A stretch of 64,000 nt of DNA from Colletes latitarsis (Eukaryota > Arthropoda > Insecta > Hymenoptera > Colletidae). Location: positions 43,926,417-43,990,416 of the forward strand of contig NC_135136.1 of NCBI RefSeq assembly GCF_051014445.1, written 5' to 3'. The translations under genes and the position numbers were made by a program. Positions 55,463 to 64,000 of this stretch are shown here, piece by piece (positions within the stretch are counted from its first letter, which is position 1; each line of letters opens with the position of its first letter). The notes under the pieces are model-generated. The model made no database searches. It had not been told where the DNA came from and saw only the letters and a program-made list of their open reading frames with translations.

Positions 55463-57854
55463 ATCGAAGTTAAGAGATTGGTGAGCGGTGATGGATGGCA
55501 AAGAATAGCTCAGAATGCATAAATTAAACGTTGCAAGTAATAGAAACGATACGTTTTCACGTACAGTTTTTGTTACGCGTACGGTAAATTTGTCGTTTCG
55601 GTGAAATGTATGGGTTTTTTAAATTCCCTAATACGTATGTATGTATGTATGTTGAAATATAAAAATTGATAAGATAAAAAGTAAGTTACCTAAGTAAAAT
55701 CGAGATTAAACCTTTGATTTCTGGATGGTTTTTCAAATAAATTTCATTTTCGTCTCTGTCGATGGTTTTTCTTCGATTCAGCTTTCTTATCTGGCGCTTG
55801 TTTAAAGCGCCGATATCGTAATTTCGCATACCATGAGCCGGATCCTTGGGATGGAAATGACGGTAAAGTTTCGGAAATTGATCCATTGAAGTGTATCCGG
55901 TGTCGAATCGAACAACATAACCGGATATTATGAACAGACGCGTCAACGCGCAAACGTAGTTGCAATCACGATTACTTAGACGATTGAAAATGTTCCGTGA
56001 ACCGAGGAAGAAAATCGTGGATAGAAAATACGTATGTAGATGTTTCAGTCTCGTAAAGAAAAACGTTTTCGTATCGCCTGTTGAAATAGTTGCCAAGCAA
56101 CGAAATAAAGAATATTGTTGCTCGGTGCGACTTACGTTCGGAATATATTGTACCGGAACCTACATACTTGTGTACGCGTAATAGATTGAGAGGAAAAGTA
56201 ACGAAAGAGAGGTGTTTAATCGATAAATGCGAACGCGACCAGTAGGTAGTCGAATAGGAACGTTGAGTCAAGTATCCGAATTAGCGGCATAATAGAGATA
56301 TGTACAAAAAAGATTGAATGCAAGAGGAAGCAACGTGGGATAATTATTAAAGGGCACGGAATAGATGAACGGTGATTGTTGATCTTTTGATCGATCGATC
56401 GATCGACTATTTGTTTCGAAAATAAACATGTTAGAGAAGCGACCTGTTTGAAGTGTCCCACCTTGTATAGAGGATAAAAGCGGCTAGTTGGTGCAATCGT
56501 ACCGGGACACACGGGTACACGTGTATAGGTACGCGTATGCCTGAAATATTGTCAAGTTGGGAATAAAATTGTATCGTTGTATCGAAGAATTTCGGTCGTA
56601 TTAATGAGGATGTAGCGATACCAATAGGTAAATACGCGCGCGTATAGGCATAGGTAGAGGTCCGCGCTGTAACTATACAGATATCCGAAGTAGGATGTTT
56701 CCAAGTAGCCGATGCTCTTTATATCGAAGTTGTAAAATCCCTACTCCCCTGCGTAACCGAGGATTAGTTTAGCAGTGTTGAATAACCCTCGGCGATCGAA
56801 GGAACACGTCACTTAAAACCGTCTAAATCCACGCGCATCAGGTTGTTCACCTATACTAGATTAAATCCAAGGTAGACACGATAAAATTACGCAAATTGAG
56901 CGCTCGAGTCCACTCTATTCCTTGAAGTACTCCTACAATTACATGACCCACATGAACGACACGTACGGATAAAATATACCGGGAACGCGATCCATGTCAA
57001 CCATGATCACCGCTTACCGTCCAACGCCTAGATTTCGTTACTCAATGTCGCAACGATACCAAATACCGACTTACATTAGTATCAACTAACTCGCGCAATT
57101 CTGCTCGTATAAACTACCCGACGCGTATTAGATTTCTTACCGTAATTGGGACAGGAGAATCCGATCCTCGATCGTACCGCATATTTTTATACCGTATCGA
57201 GCGAATTTCGATTTATCATCGATCTTGTTCAGAAAAATTCCAACACGGATAATTGCGATCCAAGCGTGTAGGTGCGTGCCAATGTCACTCGATTTAAATT
57301 TAACATAATAATAATGATAAGAAGAAGAATGGTACGTCTCTATACGTATGCTACCCTTTGACATTTTCCTCTCTATTATCTACGATTTACGTATCTATAG
57401 GTATAAGGTTAAGAGCAACAAGATAGTAAAAAGTTTAGGTATCTATCGACTGGTTTCTTTTTTATTCAAGATAAAGATAAAAGAAATTTGTTTATTAATC
57501 GAGATAGGTAAAATTGCCTATATAAATATATTTTGCCCGTTAACACGTACGTGACGCGTTATCCCAGTCATGAAACGGCATAAAAGAAAAGAGGTGTCAG
57601 TATGGCGATACGATAAAGAATTTACTCGTTGGAAGCGAAGATTTTGACAAACGTATTGTTCGTTGGAATAAAAAGTTTGTTGCGATGAAAGGCAAAGGCA
57701 CGATCAATTACGTTCACCTATACAGCGAGAATGATTGCGAGAATGATGAGCGGTGGAAATAGATGGTGGTGTACATGAGACAGTACGTTGAATACAGTGG
57801 GGCGTACGTATCCCCGAAGAAAAGTCGAGGGCGGAGTCAAGTTGGAGCAACTGG

Positions 57855-57861
57855 TATAAAA
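57855..57861 (+). promoter_or_regulatory. TATA box of the cuticle protein gene
   Basis: Perfect TATAAAA 73 nt upstream of the inferred ATG (57934). A possible initiator (GCAGTTG, A at 57890) lies about 35 nt downstream, slightly farther than ideal. TATA promoters are typical of insect cuticle genes. The short 5' UTR and the tiny first exon fit this placement. Confidence 0.65.
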
Positions 57862-57933
57862 TCCACGGTAACGGAAAGCGACGACACGCAGTTGTTAGAG
57901 AAACATCGGAACGTTATTAAGATATCGATCAAC

Positions 57934-58996
57934 ATGATGGATTACAAAGTAATTCTTGACCTTTCTCCCTTTTTCTATCATCTCTATGGAAGAGAGAAAT
58001 TTTCGTTTAAATGTTGTCGATGGTTAAAGGAAATAAAAAAAAAAAGAAAAATGTAATTTAAGAGAAAAGAATAAATGAAGGGAAGAGAGATCGTAAAATT
58101 GTCGATATAAGCACGAGGAGGTTGTTATAAATGAATGTAATATTGGTTTGTTTAAATGTATGCAGATTATTGGTTATTTGGCCACTTTGGTAACTGTCGC
58201 CCAGGCAGGAATACTTGGGCCAGGCGCAGGATTAATCGCTGCTCCTGCCGGAGCCGCAGTGGCAGCGGCACTCCCAGCGCCAGCCGCCGCTGCAGTCGTC
58301 AGAACTGAGCATTACGATCCGAATCCTCAATACAGTTTTAGTTACAGCGTCGCCGATGGTCTTACAGGTACGTACGTAGGATCGTTAACGTTTGATCGAA
58401 TAGAGTCGGTGGTATAACAGCGGCGATCTTTTGACAAACTTTTAAGGTGATAACAAGGCCCAAGAGGAGACTCGTAACGGCGACGTGGTTCAGGGTAGTT
58501 ACAGTTTAATCGAGCCAGATGGTTCGCGTCGAGTGGTCTCGTACGCTGCCGACCCCATCAACGGTTTCAACGCTGTCGTTCAAAAAGACCCCAGCATCAC
58601 GGTCAAGACCGCAACAGCCGTGCGACCGGTACTCGCACGACCAACCTCGGTAATAGCCGCGCCTTCCGCCGCTGCCGCCACTGTAGCCGTTCGTCCCCAG
58701 GTCTGTTCTCTAATCTCGTTTACCAGTGCTATGCCTTGCTCTCGATCCGACCACTCGTTTCAAATAACCGTTTGCTCGTTGCACAGGCCGCACTGCTCGG
58801 TGCACCTCTATTGAGACAACCGTTGCTAGCAGCAGCAGCAGCAGCTCCGGCGGTGGCCACTACGAACCTAGTCACAGCGAATACAGGATTAGTAGGTCTC
58901 GGCCTGGGACTCGGGTTAAGGCAAGGCTCCCTGTACGGTACGCAGGCTCTGCTCACAAGTCCTTACGGCGCCGGAGGCATCGTCAAAGTGCACTAG
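57934..58996 (+). CDS. RR-2 type cuticular protein (CPR family)
   Basis: Four exons: 57934-57948, 58166-58367, 58447-58700 and 58787-58996. Phases agree: 681 nt, 226 aa. Exon 1 encodes only MMDYK; exon 2 continues the signal peptide (IIGYLATLVTVAQAG), the usual split for insect cuticle genes. An Ala/Pro-rich stretch leads into the extended Rebers-Riddiford domain (~48-110): YSFSYSVADGLTGDNKAQEE, NGDVVQGSYSLIEPDGS and VVSYAADPINGFNAVVQ, the RR-2 pattern of chitin-binding proteins of stiff cuticle. The C-terminus is Ala-rich, then Gly-Leu-rich (LVGLGLGLGL). Secreted to the extracellular cuticle. A TATA box lies 73 nt upstream. The frame could also start at an ATG at 58160, but this would overlap the acceptor and shorten the signal peptide. 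It is the last gene before the telomere. Confidence 0.93.
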
Positions 58997-61299
58997 ACGA
59001 CCGATCCTAGTGCGACGCGACGCGACTCGGCTTGATTCGATTTCACTCGTTTTACTCGAATCCCATTCTCTTTATCTCCATTTTCCTCTGCTTTTATTCG
59101 CGCTTTTCTTAACCCAGACCCTGAAACGCGCGACCAGAAACTTAGCATCGCCGCCGCCGCCGCCGACTATTTTCATCGATACCGTTGCATAAGTCTGCAT
59201 CTATCCTCTTTTACAACCCCTTCTTTATTATCATCGATTATTCCATCCGACCGTTATCGCCGTTTCGTTAGCAATCCTGCTCACCGATACACTCGCGTCG
59301 TGGGTATCTTGTTCCGCTTCCGTTCCAAAATATTTCTTTCTATGCTTCGCGGTAAAGACAGAATAACGAGCAAGCTTCGAAAACATTTAAAGAAACACGA
59401 TTCCAGAAACCTTGGACCACCAGAACGACGTGGCTATCCATCCGACCGTCCTTTCCATCCGTTTCCCACTTTTTCATTTTATTTTATTTCGAAACGTAAT
59501 CGTGATTGAAACGCCCCGCCACGCGACAGTTTTCGTTATCGTCCACTCTGACGAAGCATCGCAACGACGCTCGCATCTTTACTTGATTCGCTTAAAGAGC
59601 AAACTTTACAATATTGCGGATAACTATACGTATATTTATAGGAAATATAGTATACTCGCGCATTTTACAATAGACGATAAGCCTCCTCGGCGAACAAACA
59701 GAGTTAAATCGAACAGGATCCTCTATCGATCACCGCTTTACTTACTCGCACTTGTCCGTCATTAATTGGAAAGTTCCAAAGATGGAAAGTGTAGACGAGA
59801 TACGAGCGACGAGACGTATGTACATATGTACGCGTTTCTACCGAAGATACATTTTTTTTTTTTAGACGAGTACCATTACTGGATAAAAAATAAATCTATT
59901 ATTTAGCAAAGATCCGACAGAGTCGTTTAATATTTGCATCAACCTTGGATTAAAAATACTTAAACGCTTAGGTTGGCTTACGTCGATTTAACGAGAACAA
60001 GAAAATGGATACGTTCCTCGACAACGTTCATGTTACAGAACCGAGTGAAATCGTAAATGCAACAACGTATCGTCTCCTTCGACCTGGACTAACACTATTT
60101 TTCCCTTCGCTTCGCAAAATTGTACATTGTATACTCGAAAACTATGGATACGCATTTTCACATTCGACAACGGCGCTTTGGAAACACTGCGGTCAGGATT
60201 GAAATATTTTTAGCGCGCCAATGACAGGTGTCTTTAATAAATCGCACGGTTAAAATGAACGCGTATTAACGAGCAAAAATAAAAAGGAACCTTTTAAACG
60301 AACGGTATGCAATTATTTTCAATAAAACCACTCAATCGAGTTTCTCTATCTTAGACTCGTATCTGAAATTATGTCGTACAAATTTATTCCCTTCCTCTCT
60401 CTCTGTTAGACGTTCCTTATTGTTTGGCGTAATAAAAATTCAACGTTAACCTCCATTTCCGTTAACCTTTAAACCGTGCTCGACAAGTAGCTGAATTATG
60501 AATGTGGAGAAAAGAATATTACCATATCGTTGAGATATTGGTAAACGACACTATTAGAAAAATCCATTAAAAGTAGACAAGTTTTGGGTTTCTCAGGGTT
60601 ATAATAAATACATTCACCGATCCATAATAGCATCGCGTTATTAACGATGATAGTAAGCAACCCCATACCAGAAGGGATGCCTAACCGTGCTCGACGGCTG
60701 CTACGAAATTTTCTTTTTCGTTGCATTTGCTTCGTTGTTTTTTGTTCGTAAAATGTATCGGAAACGGATCGGCGAGAACAAGGCGTTCCGAAACACGTTA
60801 TTAAATACGAAACTACCTGTCTTTTGGTATATTTAAGGCGTGGAGATAATAGAATCCCACCTAACAGCTCCTCTCGTCAGCATACGCGTTTCGACAGGAT
60901 TAGTTAGTCGTTTTGGTCATTCTTGCCGCGGTTTATTTTTAATGGTTTCGTCTTGTTTAAATTTTAATCGCAATCGAAGGCGTTCCCGTTATATTAGCAA
61001 TTTCCCTGTCGGATTTTCTTCGTTTCCATAATTTTTGAATAACTTTTCGTTCGGACAAAGATGTTTGACTTTTCTTAGCCATTATTTGGATTACTTGGTT
61101 TCCGACCATCCAGCACTGTCATAAGTTTCATTAGATTCAACAAGGGTTTCGAGCAGCATCGCAAGGTTTAGATTGTTTAGTAACCGTTCCGATGCAACCT
61201 ACGCGTTCCAGTTTTCATCAGTATTCTTTCCGATTGTGTAATTGTTTGAGTACGAATAAAACGACTGCATGTCGTTGTCATTCAACACCTGATCCAACT
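58997..61299. other. Gene-free subtelomeric spacer
   Basis: A 2.3-kb stretch between the cuticle gene and the first subtelomeric repeat. It should contain the cuticle gene 3' UTR; an AATAAA at 59885-59890 is far away. No coding region, mobile element or long tandem repeat recognised. Base composition shifts from CpG-rich to A/T-rich. Confidence 0.5.
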
Positions 61300-61965
61300 C
61301 TAGTAGATCGAACCCCTTCAGTCGTAACCTCTTCCAGACTTAATCCTTTACAGTTAAAATTAGGTTGGGGGTTCGGCCTGCAGTCATAGCCCACCTTACC
61401 CATAACCCCTTCAGTCCTAACCCCTTCCAGACCTAACCATCTATGGTTAGGACTGGGTTGGGGGTTCGGACTGTAGTCATAGCCCACCTTACCCATAACC
61501 CCTTCAGTCCTAACCCCTTCCAGACCTAACCATCTATGGTTAAGACTGGGTTGGGGGTTCGGACTGTAGTCATAACCCACCTTACACTTAACCCCTTCAG
61601 TCCTAACCCCTTTCAGACCTAACCATCTATGGTTAAGACTGGGTTGGGGGTTCGGACTGTAGTCATAACCCACCTTACACTTAACCCCTGCAGTCCTAAC
61701 CCCAATCCAGATGTATCCCCCCTGGTGTTAGGACTGGGTGAGACGTTCGGACTGCAGTCATAACTCACCCTATACCTAACCCCTTCAGTCCTAACCCCCA
61801 TCCAGACGTAACCCTCTGTGGTTAGGACTGGGTGGGGGTTCGGACTGCAATCTTAACCCACCTTACACATAACCCCGTCCAGTCCTAACCCCTTCCAGAC
61901 CTAACCATCTGTGGTTAGGACTGGGTGGGGGGGTTCGGACTGCAGACCTAATCCCACCCTATACT
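61300..61965. repeat. ~93-bp subtelomeric tandem repeat, seven copies
   Basis: The marker TCAGTCCTAACC recurs at about 61318, 61411, 61504, 61597, 61690, 61785 and 61879, a period of 93 bp that slips to 94-95 in the last copies. Each copy has C-rich telomere-like motifs (CCTAACC, CCTTAC) and G-rich ones (GGTTAGGACTGGG, GGTTGGGGGTTCGGACTG). It also has an internal palindrome CCTAACCAT-CT-ATGGTTAGG. The copies diverge by several per cent, the leftmost most. Confidence 0.9.
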
Positions 61966-62057
61966 AAACCCACCCAGACCCAACCTTTCATGGGTTTATG
62001 ATAGGTCTGGGTTAGATCTGGGGGTTGGGCCCCAGGGTTAGGTCTGAGTCGGGCCCT
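61966..62057. repeat. Fold-back junction between subtelomeric and telomeric repeats
   Basis: The C-rich segment (about 61966-61986, CCCACCCAGACCCAACC) is followed across a short spacer (TTTCATGGGTTTATGATA) by the G-rich segment GGTCTGGGTTAG, so telomere-like sequence appears in opposite orientation on each side. Degenerate G-rich units continue to 62057. Confidence 0.7.
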
Positions 62058-63110
62058 ATGGTTCGGTCTGGTTTGGGTCCTACGGTTAGGTCTGGTTTGG
62101 GTCCTACGGTTAGGTCTGGTTTGGGTCCTACGGTTAGGTCTGGTTTGGGTCCTACGGTTAGGTCTGGTTTGGGTCCTACGGTTAGGTCTGGTTTGGGTCC
62201 TACGGTTAGGTCTGGTTTGGGTCCTACGGTTAGGTCTGGTTTGGGTCCTACGGTTAGGTCTGGTTTGGGTCCTACGGTTAGGTCTGGTTTGGGTCCTACG
62301 GTTAGGTCTGGTTTGGGTCCTACGGTTAGGTCTGGTTTGGGTCCTACGGTTAGGTCTGGTTTGGGTCCTACGGTTAGGTCTGGTTTGGGTCCTACGGTTA
62401 GGTCTGGTTTGGGTCCTACGGTTAGGTCTGGTTTGGGTCCTACGGTTAGGTCTGGTTTGGGTCCTACGGTTAGGTCTGGTTTGGGTCCTACGGTTAGGTC
62501 TGGTTTGGGTCCTACGGTTAGGTCTGGTTTGGGTCCTACGGTTAGGTCTGGTTTGGGTCCTACGGTTAGGTCTGGTTTGGGTCCTACGGTTAGGTCTGGT
62601 TTGGGTCCTACGGTTAGGTCTGGTTTGGGTCCTACGGTTAGGTCTGGTTTGGGTCCTACGGTTAGGTCTGGTTTGGGTCCTACGGTTAGGTCTGGTTTGG
62701 GTCCTACGGTTAGGTCTGGTTTGGGTCCTACGGTTAGGTCTGGTTTGGGTCCTACGGTTAGGTCTGGTTTGGGTCCTACGGTTAGGTCTGGTTTGGGTCC
62801 TACGGTTAGGTCTGGTTTGGGTCCTACGGTTAGGTCTGGTTTGGGTCCTACGGTTAGGTCTGGTTTGGGTCCTACGGTTAGGTCTGGTTTGGGTCCTACG
62901 GTTAGGTCTGGTTTGGGTCCTACGGTTAGGTCTGGTTTGGGTCCTACGGTTAGGTCTGGTTTGGGTCCTACGGTTAGGTCTGGTTTGGGTCCTACGGTTA
63001 GGTCTGGTTTGGGTCCTACGGTTAGGTCTGGTTTGGGTCCTACGGTTAGGTCTGGTTTGGGTCCTACGGTTAGGTCTGGTTTGGGTCCTACGGTTAGGTC
63101 TGGTTTGGGT
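62058..63110. repeat. 24-bp telomere-derived satellite, ~43 copies
   Basis: The unit is TTAGGTCTGG followed by TTTGGGTCCTACGG. One variant copy (62058-62081) is followed by 42 apparently identical copies (62082-63089) and a final partial copy. Because 24 is a multiple of three, it reads as an artificial open frame with an 8-residue period (TVRSGLGP); it is not a gene. The first ten bases equal ten of the eleven bases of the terminal telomere unit. Confidence 0.95.
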
Positions 63111-64000
63111 CTGGGTTAGGTCTGGGTTAGGTCTGGGTTAGGTCTGGGTTAGGTCTGGGTTAGGTCTGGGTTAGGTCTGGGTTAGGTCTGGGTTAGGTCT
63201 GGGTTAGGTCTGGGTTAGGTCTGGGTTAGGTCTGGGTTAGGTCTGGGTTAGGTCTGGGTTAGGTCTGGGTTAGGTCTGGGTTAGGTCTGGGTTAGGTCTG
63301 GGTTAGGTCTGGGTTAGGTCTGGGTTAGGTCTGGGTTAGGTCTGGGTTAGGTCTGGGTTAGGTCTGGGTTAGGTCTGGGTTAGGTCTGGGTTAGGTCTGG
63401 GTTAGGTCTGGGTTAGGTCTGGGTTAGGTCTGGGTTAGGTCTGGGTTAGGTCTGGGTTAGGTCTGGGTTAGGTCTGGGTTAGGTCTGGGTTAGGTCTGGG
63501 TTAGGTCTGGGTTAGGTCTGGGTTAGGTCTGGGTTAGGTCTGGGTTAGGTCTGGGTTAGGTCTGGGTTAGGTCTGGGTTAGGTCTGGGTTAGGTCTGGGT
63601 TAGGTCTGGGTTAGGTCTGGGTTAGGTCTGGGTTAGGTCTGGGTTAGGTCTGGGTTAGGTCTGGGTTAGGTCTGGGTTAGGTCTGGGTTAGGTCTGGGTT
63701 AGGTCTGGGTTAGGTCTGGGTTAGGTCTGGGTTAGGTCTGGGTTAGGTCTGGGTTAGGTCTGGGTTAGGTCTGGGTTAGGTCTGGGTTAGGTCTGGGTTA
63801 GGTCTGGGTTAGGTCTGGGTTAGGTCTGGGTTAGGTCTGGGTTAGGTCTGGGTTAGGTCTGGGTTAGGTCTGGGTTAGGTCTGGGTTAGGTCTGGGTTAG
63901 GTCTGGGTTAGGTCTGGGTTAGGTCTGGGTTAGGTCTGGGTTAGGTCTGGGTTAGGTCTGGGTTAGGTCTGGGTTAGGTCTGGGTTAGGTCTGGGTTAGG
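63111..64000 (+). repeat. Telomere array (TTAGGTCTGGG)n
   Basis: Perfect 11-bp periodicity: TTAGG at 63116 and again at 63996, 80 full units apart, with no visible variant. The G-rich strand is the plus strand reading toward the window edge, the polarity of a right chromosome end. The unit begins with the ancestral insect TTAGG. Telomerase synthesis is inferred from that and from the perfect regularity. The real array may continue beyond the window. Confidence 0.95.

Larger units (their letters stand above)
52297..57933. other. Gene-poor region between Robo and the cuticle gene
   Basis: The first few hundred bases (to about 52600) should include the Robo 5' UTR and promoter (minus strand); no TATA box was recognised. 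Visible low-complexity blocks: CACG/CGCA near 52885-52930, CTGCGTGC (53456-53487), a CTTCGGCTACG-like tract (53640-53765), GATAGCTC (55424-55462) and GATC (56390-56406). A tRNA-like remnant sits at 54889-54960. No coding gene was supported; frames up to 136 codons lack family features. Confidence 0.5.

Noticed and set aside
61278..61673. 131-codon minus-strand frame with repeated GYDYSPNPQPSLNHRW
   Set aside because: Translation of the 93-bp subtelomeric repeat (also a multiple of three); not a protein gene.
62025..63119. 364-codon open frame with period TVRSGLGP
   Set aside because: Produced entirely by a 24-bp satellite whose length is a multiple of three; no signal peptide, promoter or domain.

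Overview
This window is nuclear DNA of an insect, most likely a hymenopteran and probably a bee. The evidence is multi-exon genes with GT/AG introns, insect gene families (RR-2 cuticle protein, Robo, CD36 family), very CpG-rich non-coding DNA, a selenoprotein S gene whose selenocysteine position is cysteine, and a terminal array of an 11-bp TTAGG-derived telomere repeat. The right edge is a chromosome end: the G-rich strand runs 5' to 3' toward base 64000, the expected polarity. The taxon is inferred; no marker gene was compared.

Left part (1-31 kb). A 460-aa ankyrin/SOCS-box gene (+, 314-2011) is followed by an ~800-bp inverted-repeat element (3126-3929) and then NDUFS2 (complex I 49-kDa subunit, +, 4392-6120). 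Two CD36-family receptor genes face each other tail to tail: one on + (coding exons 13088-15915, probable first exon 4.2 kb upstream at 8816) and one on - (19357-17493). Kanadaptin/SLC4A1AP (+, 22341-25149) and selenoprotein S (+, 26561-27827) follow.

Middle (31-52 kb). A complete Roundabout receptor lies on the minus strand. Ten coding exons encode 1528 aa: signal peptide, five Ig domains, three FN3 domains, one membrane segment, and CC0, CC1 and CC2-like motifs with long Gln/His/Gly-Ser tracts. Two introns of 6.0 and 9.6 kb separate the signal-peptide and Ig1 exons from the rest; a 371-bp MITE sits in the larger one.

Right part (52-64 kb). About 5.6 kb without a recognisable gene precedes an RR-2 cuticle protein gene (+, 57934-58996) with a TATA promoter. 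About 2.3 kb of gene-free subtelomere follows, then a layered chromosome end: seven ~93-bp repeats carrying telomere-like motifs on both strands (61300-61965), a fold-back junction (61966-62057), a near-perfect 24-bp satellite (62058-63110) and perfect 11-bp telomere repeats (63111-64000).

The genes are unrelated housekeeping and developmental loci; apart from the CD36 pair, the layout implies no shared pathway. Exon boundaries were chosen by hand from GT/AG sites, reading phase and family alignment. Every model closes in frame except the first junction of NDUFS2.
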